From contig NZ_CALFIG010000343.1 of NCBI RefSeq assembly GCF_937876455.1, positions 1-13,604 of the forward strand: DNA of 13,604 bases, in the 5' to 3' direction. This DNA comes from an uncultured Flavobacterium sp. (lineage in GTDB: Bacteria > Bacteroidota > Bacteroidia > Flavobacteriales > Flavobacteriaceae). The notes beneath the pieces are model-generated. The model was not told where the DNA came from. It did not search any database and saw only the letters and a program-made list of their open reading frames with translations. Shown one piece after another: positions 1 to 7,695 of the stretch. Positions within the stretch are counted from its first letter, which is position 1. Every line of letters begins with the position of its first letter. Both the position numbers and the translations under genes were made by a program.

Positions 1-724
1 AGATAAAAGCTATGCCTTGGTTGGAAGCCGTTCTCTTAATCCCACAATAGAAAGGTATGTTTGCATTACCAATTGTTAAGCCTGTTTTACTAGCTGTAGC
101 AGTTGTTGCAGAAACGATTTCAGAATTAGGAATGTAAGCGTTTGCAATTGACATAGAAGAAGCACCTCTTTGTAAAGATGCTTGAGTTAAATAATCTAAT
201 ATGCCATCAGGAGAATAGTCGCTACCAAAAATTTGCCTTGCTCCAAAAGAAGCACTTCTAGTATTTCCATAAAAATAAAAAGAAGCTGAATTTAAAGTGT
301 ATTTAATTGAATTAGTTAAAGTGTTATAACCACTTCTAAGTACATCGGTACCATTAGATGCAAACCCATTAGGCGACCATTGTAAACCACCACCCCCATT
401 ATTATAATTAGTCATTGTGGCAGACCCAGTAGTCTTTAACGGTCTTAAAGCCTGCTCTTCTGTTTCCATTCCTGCCGATAAAGCAAAGAAGTCTAATTCA
501 GTCCAATCGCCATCAGCGTCCATGCCAGCAGTTAGTGTGTTTAAATCAGTTAATAAAGTTTCACTTGGCTTAACAGATAAAGCATTGTACCACGATGAAA
601 TAAAAGCGTTAGGTTGAACCGTTGGAACTGCACTGGCTGGCTTAGTAACCAAATATAAAAGTAAATCGCTTTTAGGCGCATTATTTGGTTTACTCGGAAC
701 TTGTGGTAATTTAATCTTTGCCAT
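1..724 (-). CDS. Fibre-like or adhesin-like structural protein, C-terminus outside window
   Basis: Translating down from the ATG at 724 gives 241 codons with no stop before the window edge, so only the N-terminal part is present. The protein begins MAKIKLPQVPSKPN. It has a hydrophilic N-terminal part, a 'DADGDWTELDFFALSAGMET' stretch, a Gly run (NNGGGG), then a Ser/Thr/Gly/aromatic-rich region ('FASNGTDVLRSGYNTL', 'SASFYFYGNTRSASFGARQI'). That last pattern resembles the lectin-like (concanavalin/laminin-G type) beta-sandwich found in many Bacteroidota phage structural proteins. It starts 8 bases after the adaptor stop, so it is the last gene of the visible transcript. A receptor-binding or peripheral fibre role is inferred from composition and position. 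The reading frame is secure; the function is tentative. Confidence 0.7.
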   Translation of the reverse strand, partial: MAKIKLPQVPSKPNNAPKSDLLLYLVTKPASAVPTVQPNAFISSWYNALSVKPSETLLTDLNTLTAGMDADGDWTELDFFALSAGMETEEQALRPLKTTGSATMTNYNNGGGGLQWSPNGFASNGTDVLRSGYNTLTNSIKYTLNSASFYFYGNTRSASFGARQIFGSDYSPDGILDYLTQASLQRGASSMSIANAYIPNSEIVSATTATASKTGLTIGNANIPFYCGIKRTASNQGIAFI

Positions 725-732
725 TTAATATA

Positions 733-1296
733 TTAGCTTTTAATCCACTTTCTGTAATAGTCTGCGTTTCTATTGTCCTTATCATTTCTGTCTATTGCTA
801 AGTCAGAAGTATTATTAACGTATGGATTAGGATATAATTCAGAACAGTTAGAACAATTATATTCAGGAAACTTACTTGAATTATCACATAAATAAAGTTG
901 TAATAATTTCTTATAAAACTCCCCCTTACCCCAACATTTATTTATTAAGTCTTTTACCTCTGCCTCACTTGCGCTTTTTAAATCGTTACCCTCTTGTTTT
1001 ACTACACCTATATTTCTAATCTTAGTTGCTAAGAATGGTATAGCATCATAACAAGTGTACCAAACTAAACACGAGCGTATTTTTTTCATCAACGTTCTCT
1101 CATCCGAATTTGGATTTTGTGGTGAAGCATTTAAAGTATCAATTAGCTTATTAAATAAACTCGTGCCGATTGCCTCTTGAATGTAAGTTTCCTCTGCCGA
1201 CTTAGCAAATGGATAAACTTCATTAATATCAATATTGCCAGACAAAGGACTATTATCCTTTAGATATTTTTCAGATATAAAAAATGCCGTTGCCAT
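733..1296 (-). CDS. DUF6712-like head-tail adaptor (connector) protein
   Basis: This 187-residue protein has no signal or membrane segment. Its N-terminus ('MATAFFISEKYLKDNSPLSG'), the 'YPFAKSAEETYIQEAIGTSL' segment, the 'LVWYTCYDAIPFLATKIRN' helix and 'GEFYKKLLQLYL' follow the helical pattern of small Bacteroidota phage proteins (DUF6712 type) thought to act like HK97 gp6 adaptors, which form the ring below the portal. Position supports this: the portal gene immediately precedes it and shares one base with it (TAATG). Four Cys lie near the C-terminus or before it (residues 123-151), including a CSNC pair at 148-151, but no clear metal site can be asserted. Family assignment is from memory of the pattern; the adaptor role is inferred. 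Confidence 0.65.
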   Translation of the reverse strand: MATAFFISEKYLKDNSPLSGNIDINEVYPFAKSAEETYIQEAIGTSLFNKLIDTLNASPQNPNSDERTLMKKIRSCLVWYTCYDAIPFLATKIRNIGVVKQEGNDLKSASEAEVKDLINKCWGKGEFYKKLLQLYLCDNSSKFPEYNCSNCSELYPNPYVNNTSDLAIDRNDKDNRNADYYRKWIKS

Positions 1297-2495
1297 TATA
1301 CAAAAGGATTATAAGGGTTTGTTTTAATTTTAAAATCAATTCCGCTATCATTCAATAACATCTGAAAATCCCTATCAATTATTTTTCTGTACGGTTCAAT
1401 TCTTGTCTTATCGTAAATATTATACGCCTTTTCAAGCTCTATATTACCACCTATTTGACCGCTAATACTAATACCAGCCAATAGCGGCGAAGTTAGCTTA
1501 TGAGCCGTTAAAATCTTTTTATCGCATAACTCAGCCAATACAACCAACTGTTTATCTAAATTGTTTGTTTGTACTGGATTAACCTCGGCGGCGTTATCTT
1601 TGCCATCAGAAAATAAAACTATATGCTTGCCTGTTTTTGCGGCCCCCTTATAGTTTCTTCTAATGTCGTCCATTATATCCTGCTTATCATTATCAGTAGC
1701 GGGTAATTTAAAGAATCTCCAAAGTAAACTAGGGTTCATTCCATTCTCAATATTACTCAAATGAAATAACCCCATTTGGTAATCAATATTAATCCAGTCT
1801 AAGCCCTGAATGTAATCTGGTTCACCGTAATACTCATCTACGCCCAACTTAGTATAAATAACTTGGTTAAAATGTTCCTTATCATTTTTATTGTAAGCAA
1901 ACATCTTTACTGGTTCATATCCAGCCTTTTTAGAATTAGCCCAATCCCGTGAGTAGTAAAATGTTTTTATTTTTCCGTCTTCTAATTTGCCGACACGAAC
2001 ATTTTTATATGGTAAATATTTCACTCTGGCAATAGAAGTAAAATCTTTATTCCATACAACCTCCATATAATAACCGCCGTGTTTTTTTAAGTCTAAAGAA
2101 ATATTTGATTTAACCTCCTCTAAAGGCATTGAATCAAACTTATTTTCTAAAAACAATTTAAACTTAGTGGCCTGTTCTGGCTTTGCTAATAATTTGGCTT
2201 GGCTTTCCTCAATAGTTACTGCGCCATCAATCAAAAAACCATCCCCAGCAATCATATCGCCTGCGGTTTTAATTATCGCCCCGTGAATTGCAGACTGTTT
2301 AGATAGTTCTTCTATTTGCTGAGGGTATAAATTATCTTCACCATAACTAACATAGTCGGCATTTTTCTTTTCAACTATTCTAGGCATAGCAGTAACGCCA
2401 AAATTAACCGCCCCAAATTGTTGTTTTTCACTTTGGTTAGTGGCTACTTTTAATGTCCTATCAAACTCTTTTCGTATGTTATCAATTATGTTCAT
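1296..2495 (-). CDS. Phage portal protein
   Basis: This 399-residue protein would form the dodecameric ring at the capsid vertex that DNA passes through during packaging and to which the tail attaches. Portal hallmarks are visible: an N-terminal 'VSYGEDNLYPQQIEELSKQS' segment followed by the 'HGAIIKTAGDMIAGDGF' helix; a central beta-rich part ('GGYYMEVVWNKDF', 'VKYLPYKNVRVGK'); the 'YYGEPDYIQGLDWINIDY' motif at 222-239, which leads into the long stem helix; and 'NIENGMNPS' at 248-256. The C-terminal part ('LTSPLLAGISISGQIGG') resembles the crown side of SPP1/PBSX-type portals. It is shorter than many portals. The start overlaps the upstream stop as ATGA, and its stop overlaps the adaptor start as TAATG. 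Assignment is confident. Confidence 0.9.
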   Translation of the reverse strand: MNIIDNIRKEFDRTLKVATNQSEKQQFGAVNFGVTAMPRIVEKKNADYVSYGEDNLYPQQIEELSKQSAIHGAIIKTAGDMIAGDGFLIDGAVTIEESQAKLLAKPEQATKFKLFLENKFDSMPLEEVKSNISLDLKKHGGYYMEVVWNKDFTSIARVKYLPYKNVRVGKLEDGKIKTFYYSRDWANSKKAGYEPVKMFAYNKNDKEHFNQVIYTKLGVDEYYGEPDYIQGLDWINIDYQMGLFHLSNIENGMNPSLLWRFFKLPATDNDKQDIMDDIRRNYKGAAKTGKHIVLFSDGKDNAAEVNPVQTNNLDKQLVVLAELCDKKILTAHKLTSPLLAGISISGQIGGNIELEKAYNIYDKTRIEPYRKIIDRDFQMLLNDSGIDFKIKTNPYNPFV

Positions 2496-2893
2496 TCGTC
2501 AAATACAGGATTATCTTTTTCGTCTTCATCCGCAAAGACATTTCTTTCTGTTTCTTCACCCTCAACAATGCAAATTCCAGTTTCAACAATTCCTACGGCC
2601 TGAGTAATATCTAAGCTTCTAGGCGAAGTTGAGTTCATTTCATATACATTGTATTTCCACTTTCCTACTGGACTTAAATATACGATTCCGTTTTGTAAAT
2701 CTTGTGTGTTTGATTCAATAATTTCAAACTTATTATAGCTTTCTACGTACTGGGAAATATCTTCAATAGCTAAAACTTTTTTTTCACCAGTTACATCAGA
2801 AATCAACTCAAGCAAATATTCAGGACTTAACAAAGTGCTTTTTTCAGCCAATGTTAGAACTACATTATTAGTTGTGTTTTTCTGAATCTTCAT
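2492..2893 (-). CDS. Conserved-looking phage structural protein of unknown function
   Basis: This is a 133-residue protein starting MKIQKNTTNNVVLTLAEKST. An upstream in-frame TTG at 2932 would add 13 residues, but those codons run through a near-perfect terminator-like hairpin, so I take the ATG at 2893. The protein is mostly beta-strand-like, with 'SPEYLLELISD' at 23-33, 'DISQYVESYNKFEI' at 45-58, 'NGIVYLSPVGKWKYNVYEM' at 68-86 and an acidic tail (DEDEKDNPVFDE). The combination of an N-terminal 'NNVVLTL', a Trp/Tyr 'GKWKYNVYE' core and a 'VETG' motif occurs in small proteins beside tail and portal genes in Bacteroidota phages, but I know no proven function. Its gene lies between the probable tube gene and the portal gene, and its TGA overlaps the portal ATG. 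A neck or connector role is possible, not shown. Confidence 0.75.
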   Translation of the reverse strand: MKIQKNTTNNVVLTLAEKSTLLSPEYLLELISDVTGEKKVLAIEDISQYVESYNKFEIIESNTQDLQNGIVYLSPVGKWKYNVYEMNSTSPRSLDITQAVGIVETGICIVEGEETERNVFADEDEKDNPVFDE

Positions 2894-2896
2894 TTT

Positions 2897-2929
2897 AAAA
2901 AAAGGAGAGACATAATAATATCTCTCCTT
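2897..2929 (-). terminator. Rho-independent terminator-like hairpin after the tube gene
   Basis: On the minus strand the sequence AAGGAGAGA, a 10-base loop and TCTCTCCTT form a perfect 9-bp stem (2921-2929 with 2902-2910). It is followed directly by five more Ts (2901-2897), giving a 7-T run with the stem. It sits in the 58-base gap between the tube stop and the next ATG, the classic form of an intrinsic terminator. Because genes of the same module continue downstream, it may be a partial terminator, an attenuator or a 3'-end stabiliser. The rising arm also contains a Shine-Dalgarno-like GGAG. Confidence 0.75.
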
Positions 2930-2951
2930 CAACTAAAATATTTATAGAAAA

Positions 2952-3476
2952 TTAAAGTAAAGCAGCGATAATAATACTATCAACTTCACTAGCATCTTCT
3001 GGCTCCTCACCCACAAATGTAAGAGTATAACCATTTCTGTCAGTCTTAACAGTTCCGTTTTCAGAGTTTTTCTCGGTTAAGTTAACGCCCTCTGTTTCTC
3101 CTAACAACCAATACTTATCGTTAGAATCTAAAACAATAGCGGCTAAATCTTTAAACTTGCCTAACTTCAATAAAACATCACGTTTAGCCTGTTCACGTCT
3201 GTTAAGCACTAAGGTAATTGTTTGAGTACAAACCTCTGAACCTACGGCTTGGTCGCCAGTTGTTACTTCTGTAAAAGTGCTAGTGTTTTTATTAAACACA
3301 AATTCATAGAATTTTTTAGTAGCAACCATTGAGATAGCTGTAATAGTATCTAGTGGTGAACCGTGAGTAATACTAGAGATGTTTTCTAACTCGGCTAAGT
3401 ACAATTTTTTAATACCCCCCGTGTTATTGTCGCAGGTTTTACTAATACCCGCATCTAATTCATTGCAAATTGCCAT
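2952..3476 (-). CDS. Probable major tail (tube) protein
   Basis: This 174-residue protein has no signal peptide or membrane segment and looks rich in beta-strands. Features resembling tube subunits of Bacteroidota siphophages are a Cys-containing N-terminus ('MAICNELDAGISKTCDNNTG'), 'GSPLDTITAISM' at 39-50, 'FYEFVFNKNTSTFTEV' at 56-71, a long central segment with 'TITLVLNRREQAKRDVLLKL', then 'IVLDSNDKYWLLG' at 114-126 and 'RNGYTLTFVGEEPEDASEV' at 147-165, the pattern of a nucleotide-independent, self-stacking beta-barrel. The gene lies directly after the capsid gene, has a hairpin before it and another after it, and is the only good tube candidate in the window. A head decoration or neck protein is an alternative. 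The coding call is very firm; the function is moderate. Confidence 0.6.
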   Translation of the reverse strand: MAICNELDAGISKTCDNNTGGIKKLYLAELENISSITHGSPLDTITAISMVATKKFYEFVFNKNTSTFTEVTTGDQAVGSEVCTQTITLVLNRREQAKRDVLLKLGKFKDLAAIVLDSNDKYWLLGETEGVNLTEKNSENGTVKTDRNGYTLTFVGEEPEDASEVDSIIIAALL

Positions 3477-3493
3477 GTCTTAATAAGTTTTAT

Positions 3494-3515
3494 AAGGGGG
3501 AAATTAATCCCCCTT
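3494..3515 (-). terminator. GC-rich hairpin between capsid and tube genes
   Basis: A 7-bp perfect stem (AAGGGGG at 3494-3500 with CCCCCTT at 3509-3515, plus-strand letters) encloses an 8-base AT loop. It begins just after the capsid stop codon and is strikingly GC-rich for this sequence. On the transcribed minus strand it is followed by only TTAT, so the T-tract is weak. It may be a leaky terminator or a structure protecting the 3' end of capsid mRNA. Confidence 0.5.
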
Positions 3516-3518
3516 TTA

Positions 3519-4415
3519 TTAGGTGTAATAAACGATTTCTGCACCAACACCGTAGTTAACACCCCATTTGAATGAAGTGATAATGTACGATTGTTTTGGA
3601 TTAAGAGGGTCTGTAACGATTTTGATTTCTTTCTCGTCAGTTACCAAATCAGTACCATACCATAGGTTCATTGGCTCTGCTGCTACCATGTCGTTGGTTG
3701 GTAAACCTGCGCTTACTACTAATTCAATGTCAATGTAACGCAGGGTAAAATCACCGTTGTTATAAGCGATTAACGCTGGGTTAGCTGCTACTAATGCCTG
3801 ACGATAGAACTTGGCCGCTTTCGGAGAGATAAAGAATACTACCTTCCCCCTATCTGAAATAGTATCGGGTACAGCGTCGTATAGCTTACCAATCTCAGTA
3901 ATAATATTTGAAGCTGATAAAGTTGTGCCAGGAACATCAATTACTGTTGAATCTGCTACAAATTTCTTTAACAAACCATCACACAAAGAAGCTGGACTTC
4001 CTGCGGTATCACCTTGCCAGAATAAAGCTTCTGTTTCAGTTGAAATTTGTTGAGCAACTAACTCGAGCAAATAACCTACAAATCCCTCTGGGAAATTTTC
4101 ATCCACATTAGAACCAGCACGTAAGGATTCTGACAAATAGTTAGCTTCGTAATCTTTAGCGCAAATAGGCACTTTAACTGCAATATCACAAACCTCTAAA
4201 GACTTTTGAGCTAGAGTGTATGTCCCAACACCTTCTAAGCTACAAGCGTCGGCCTGTAAAATTGAACCTAAGTTCAAAGAACCCATCTTTACTGTACTTT
4301 TTGCATTCGGTACTAAGCGAACTTTTGATTTAGTGTCGCCAGTCAACAGGGCTACCGAGAAAAAGCCATCGGTGTCTTTGCCTGTGTATGTTGTATTGTC
4401 GGTCAATCCTACCAT
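3519..4415 (-). CDS. Major capsid protein
   Basis: This 298-residue protein would be the main shell subunit, presumably of HK97 fold. It lies directly after the protease-scaffold gene, the usual place. Visible features are an N-terminal arm (about 1-40), a long-helix region with 'VGYLLELVAQQISTETEALF' at 113-132 followed by 'WQGDT', a central 'GKVVFFISPKAAKFYRQAL' (190-208) and a C-terminal part with 'VVSAGLPTNDMVAAEPMNLW' (233-252), 'YGTDLVTDEKEIKIV' and 'FKWGVNYGVGAEIVYYT'. This end, with its NLWYGTDL motif, matches what I know of Bacteroidota phage capsid proteins. No separate delta domain is visible upstream, in keeping with a separate scaffold in the previous gene. The leader before the ATG is A-rich (AAACAAAAATAAA) with no Shine-Dalgarno sequence, as is usual for strongly translated Bacteroidota genes. 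Confidence 0.85.
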   Translation of the reverse strand: MVGLTDNTTYTGKDTDGFFSVALLTGDTKSKVRLVPNAKSTVKMGSLNLGSILQADACSLEGVGTYTLAQKSLEVCDIAVKVPICAKDYEANYLSESLRAGSNVDENFPEGFVGYLLELVAQQISTETEALFWQGDTAGSPASLCDGLLKKFVADSTVIDVPGTTLSASNIITEIGKLYDAVPDTISDRGKVVFFISPKAAKFYRQALVAANPALIAYNNGDFTLRYIDIELVVSAGLPTNDMVAAEPMNLWYGTDLVTDEKEIKIVTDPLNPKQSYIITSFKWGVNYGVGAEIVYYT

Positions 4416-4438
4416 TTTATTTTTGTTTTATTTCGTTA

Positions 4439-5659
4439 TTAATTAAGGTTTTTGTTTTTCTCTCTAATCTCACTCAAACGGGCATATACTTTTTTCTTAG
4501 CCGACATTTGAATGTTAATTGGTTTAACTGGTTCTGGTGTTTGTGTTGCGCTTGAAGCCGCTGGAATAGCTGCTAATTGAGTTTTTAAATCTGCAATCTC
4601 AGCTTTTAACTCAGCAACAACTTCACTCATTGCTCTTTGAATTACAGCAACCTCTTCTTCGGTCATTGTTTCTTCCATAGAAGCAATTTTGCCATCCACA
4701 ACTTCAATGGTCATCCCGTTATCAAGTACATAAGTACCATTAGCTACTGGTGTTTTTACATCACCGTCTTGTGTGTAAACCTCAACGCCAACTGCCATTG
4801 TTTCAGCGTCGGTTTTAATTTCTACTCCCGCTTCTGTTTTTGCGGTAACAAATTTTTGATTACTCATGCCTTGTTTTGTTTCGATTTTTAAAATTTTTGA
4901 ATCCTTTAATGTCAAAATAGTACCATCTTCTAATACTAATGTTTCTTGCCAACAAGGATATTGTGTTACTTGTTTAACTCCATTAACCAACGTAACGCTT
5001 GGATAATTTGAGAATACATAATTATCAACAGCTATTTCACCGTCAACAAATACAGCTCCTTGATTATCCGATAGCTTATGTTCTGCGAATTTTTGATTGC
5101 TCATTATATGTTTTTTAAGTTTACTCATCTCTAAGTCTAAGAAGCCTTCGATTGAAAAACCTTTTACATTCTCGGTTTTAACTTCGTCTTTCCAAAACTT
5201 TTCATTACCGATATAAGCACCAACGTAAGCAGTACCCTTTGGATTATCAAAACCTAAATCTTTTGACTTATCATTTTCCCCGCTTAACCAAATCTCCTGA
5301 ATTACAGCACTTTCAACTTGTGAGTTTTCTAAATGCTGATAATTAATATTGATTGTCTTTTGGGTGGCTTGGAATTTACGTACTAACCTTTCAATAGTAT
5401 CTTCTTTGAACACTACATAGTATTCACCAATTCCATTGGGGTCGTTACGGTAAATAGGTTTGTCGGGGATAAGAATAGCCCCGTATAATAGTTGCTTTTC
5501 TTTATTGGCGCTAAAATGTACCTTCTGAGTTGACAGCGCAATAAAATTACTTTCAATTGCAGGATAGTCTACTAATGAAATGAAATCAATCCCGCTGCGA
5601 GATTCTAAACTCTCATCGAATTTAATTTCATATACTGGTAAACCATTTAGCTGTGCCAT
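4439..5659 (-). CDS. XkdF-like prohead serine protease fused to capsid scaffold
   Basis: This 406-residue protein would shape the procapsid and then degrade the scaffold. Residues about 1-175 match the XkdF-type protease pattern: 'LPVYEIKFDESLESRSGIDF', 'ISLVDYPAIESNF', 'YGAILIPDKPIYRNDPNG', 'ININYQHLEN' with the likely catalytic His109, and 'NVKGFSIEGFLDL' with the likely nucleophile Ser169. Residues 186-264 and 265-330 look like two copies of a small beta domain, each opening with MSNQKF. Residues 332-362 form an acidic coiled coil (TEEEVAVIQRAMSEVVAELK), followed by a Pro/Ala linker and a basic C-terminal helix ('SAKKKVYARLSEIREKNKNL', 386-405) that could bind the shell. The capsid gene follows after 23 bases. 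Internal Met codons at 186 and 265 could give a free scaffold, as Nu3 does in phage lambda; this is unproven. Confidence 0.85.
   Translation of the reverse strand: MAQLNGLPVYEIKFDESLESRSGIDFISLVDYPAIESNFIALSTQKVHFSANKEKQLLYGAILIPDKPIYRNDPNGIGEYYVVFKEDTIERLVRKFQATQKTININYQHLENSQVESAVIQEIWLSGENDKSKDLGFDNPKGTAYVGAYIGNEKFWKDEVKTENVKGFSIEGFLDLEMSKLKKHIMSNQKFAEHKLSDNQGAVFVDGEIAVDNYVFSNYPSVTLVNGVKQVTQYPCWQETLVLEDGTILTLKDSKILKIETKQGMSNQKFVTAKTEAGVEIKTDAETMAVGVEVYTQDGDVKTPVANGTYVLDNGMTIEVVDGKIASMEETMTEEEVAVIQRAMSEVVAELKAEIADLKTQLAAIPAASSATQTPEPVKPINIQMSAKKKVYARLSEIREKNKNLN
4670..5104 (-). repeat. Tandem duplication of a small domain inside the protease-scaffold gene
   Basis: Residues 186-264 and 265-330 of the protease-scaffold both begin MSNQKF, and both end with a similar motif: LVLEDGTILTLKDSKILKIE at 240-259 and YVLDNGMTIEVVDGKIASME at 310-329. 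At the DNA level the first 18 bases of each copy differ at only two silent positions. The middle parts have diverged, so this is an old duplication rather than a recent or assembly-made one. Confidence 0.65.
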
Positions 5660-5712
5660 TCATATAGATAACGGCAAAATCTGTCAAATTGCGACCAATC
5701 TAAAAACTAAAA

Positions 5713-7695
5713 TTAAACACCGAATGTAGAGCGGCTTTCTAAAACATCTACTTTACTTGCCACCTCTCTTATATCACGCTCTGAAACGTAAACCTTTAGT
5801 GTGCCATTATTATTGGTTGTTAACCCATTACCTAACAATTGTCCTTGAGTTGTTCCGTTTTCTTGCCCACCTCCAACATTGCCAGAAGATGGGGCGGTTC
5901 TTGTGTCTGTGGGTTTTATTGGTTTTATTGATTGTCTTGCAGAAGCTCCGCCGTCATCAAATTTAGAATTAGCAATAGCAGCTATTTGTATAGCACCAGT
6001 AGCAGCCGCAAATCCAGCCGCCACTAATGCTGCTGGGAATGGCTGAACCGTTCCTAATGCGCTCACAACAGCGGCAGCGGTGTTAATTCCAGCTGTTATT
6101 AATTGTATTCTTTTCTCCCTCTCGAACTGTTTTCTTCTTATATCTAAAGACTGTTTATCTAACTCTTGTTTTATTTGAAGCTCTGAATTGGCGGCGTTTG
6201 CTTGAATTGCGTTTATTCTTGTTTCGCTATCAAACTTAATACGCTCAATTTGCGCCGCACTTAGATTTTCATTTGCTATTAAATCGTTGGTTTTTTTGGT
6301 TTCTAAGTCTATTTGTTCCTGAGTTCTATTTTTATTATTTTCTAAATCAGCATCTTTTTGGTATTGCATTTGCTGTAAAGCATAATTCTCATCAGCTACT
6401 AATATTTTATTAATATCGTTTGCTAATTGCGCCCCCTGCTTTGCATAATCTAAATATTTAGCATACTGTTTAGCCTTCTCTTGAAATGCAAGCTCTGCAT
6501 ATTTCTTTTCGATTAAATACGCCGCCTCACTACTTTCTGTAACTTGTGCCAATTCCTTATCCCTTGCGGCTTCTAATTGTTCTAATCTACCATCCAAACT
6601 CTTTTGCCTTTCAGCCTGCTCAATTTCAAATTCTTTTTTACCCTTATTTATTGAGTTTAAAAATAATATATCCTCCGTTTCAGCTTCTTTTTGACCAGCC
6701 TCTTTTCGCATTGCTAATAATTCAGCGTAGGTATTTCTTTCTTCCTCTAATTCTCTTTGTCTTAATTCTTCCCTTCTTTTTCTGGCCGCATTAATTCTAT
6801 TTAATTCATCGTTAAATGCGGCCTCTTGCTCCGCCGATAATTTTTTATTAAAGGATTGTCTTTCCTCTAATATCTTATTATCTGTGTTTATTTCATTAGA
6901 TAAAATTTGATTGCTAATATCGGCTCTTTTTAAGCCCAGTTTAGATAATTCATCCTCTATTTTATTTATATCCTCTTGACTAGTGCCAAGTCCAAATAAT
7001 GACTCTGTAACGTTTTTGTTTTCAAAATCAAATTGAGCGGCCTTTAATCTACCAAGTGTATTAAATATTTCTTTATCGGTTTTCTTTAATTCGTTTTGTA
7101 GTTTGGTTTGCTTTAAGGAATCTATTTCTTTTAACTTATTTACAATCTCATTAAGTGGTGCGCCCTGTTGTTTTAATAGAAACAGTTGCTGCTCTTGTTT
7201 GATTATATTAGTATCAATAGCTGCGTTTTGTAAGTCTATTTGAATGGTTAATTTTCTTAGTGCTTCCTCATTAGCCTTAGCTTCTTTTGCGCTCTCAGAA
7301 AAAATAGCAGTTAACTTATCCCAGTTTTCAAATAATAACCTAGCACCCTCAATTAAAAGAAATATAGGTATAGCTTTCATCGCGCTACCCAACCCCTCCA
7401 TAGCAATTGATAGCTTAGATGGGTCTGCATTTAATAGCCCATCTTTAAATAGACCCAAAGACGAAGTTACACGCTCTATACCAGAACCCCTTAAAGTACT
7501 AAATGAGTCTTGTAAATCCCCAACACGACCCTCTGTACTATTAATAGCTTCCTGTAACTTTTTAAATCCAGCCGTACCCTCTCCAACTTGACCCTGTAAA
7601 GCAACTAACTCTTTTAAACTCTTACTAAGTTCACGCAAACTCTTAGCTGAATTTGCTGTATTTATTGCGGTGTCTAATTGTATCTCAGTTGCCAT
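5713..7695 (-). CDS. Tail tape measure protein
   Basis: This 660-residue protein would set tail length and be released during DNA ejection. It begins 'MATEIQLDTAINTANSAKSL' with an N-terminal helical region typical of tape measures. A hydrophobic segment lies at about 103-121 ('GSAMKAIPIFLLIEGARLLF'). A very long Glu/Lys/Gln-rich coiled coil fills roughly 135-530. A second hydrophobic Ala-rich segment is at 530-575 ('AAAVVSALGT', 'AGFAAATGAIQIAAIANSKF'), followed by a flexible Gly/Asn/Gln linker and the conserved-looking end 'VYVSERDIREVASKVDVLES'. It follows the chaperone and a small gene and overlaps the latter's end by 11 bases. Using the usual rule of about 0.15 nm per helical residue, the tail would be near 100 nm; this is an estimate only. 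Confidence 0.88.
   Translation of the reverse strand: MATEIQLDTAINTANSAKSLRELSKSLKELVALQGQVGEGTAGFKKLQEAINSTEGRVGDLQDSFSTLRGSGIERVTSSLGLFKDGLLNADPSKLSIAMEGLGSAMKAIPIFLLIEGARLLFENWDKLTAIFSESAKEAKANEEALRKLTIQIDLQNAAIDTNIIKQEQQLFLLKQQGAPLNEIVNKLKEIDSLKQTKLQNELKKTDKEIFNTLGRLKAAQFDFENKNVTESLFGLGTSQEDINKIEDELSKLGLKRADISNQILSNEINTDNKILEERQSFNKKLSAEQEAAFNDELNRINAARKRREELRQRELEEERNTYAELLAMRKEAGQKEAETEDILFLNSINKGKKEFEIEQAERQKSLDGRLEQLEAARDKELAQVTESSEAAYLIEKKYAELAFQEKAKQYAKYLDYAKQGAQLANDINKILVADENYALQQMQYQKDADLENNKNRTQEQIDLETKKTNDLIANENLSAAQIERIKFDSETRINAIQANAANSELQIKQELDKQSLDIRRKQFEREKRIQLITAGINTAAAVVSALGTVQPFPAALVAAGFAAATGAIQIAAIANSKFDDGGASARQSIKPIKPTDTRTAPSSGNVGGGQENGTTQGQLLGNGLTTNNNGTLKVYVSERDIREVASKVDVLESRSTFGV

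Noticed and set aside
2492..2932. Longer form of the 133-residue protein starting at TTG 2932
   Set aside because: The extra 13 codons are the arms of the terminator-like hairpin, and a clear ATG lies at 2893 with an A-rich leader.
3811..4446. Plus-strand ORFs opposite the capsid gene
   Set aside because: They lie antisense to a clear capsid coding frame, overlap one another in different frames, and have no recognisable protein features.
4637..4891. Plus-strand ORF rich in Phe, Cys, Asn and Tyr
   Set aside because: It is antisense to the repeat and coiled-coil part of the protease-scaffold gene; its composition is what reverse translation of that frame would give.
5660..5712. Possible promoter in the 53-base gap before the protease-scaffold gene
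   Set aside because: A TTGACA is present on the minus strand, but no -10 box at proper spacing and no clear Bacteroidota-type TAnnTTTG at suitable distance could be found.
6546..6794. Hydrophobic plus-strand ORF that could pass for a membrane protein
   Set aside because: It is the complement of the Glu/Lys-rich tape-measure coiled coil, which automatically yields Phe/Leu-rich antisense codons.
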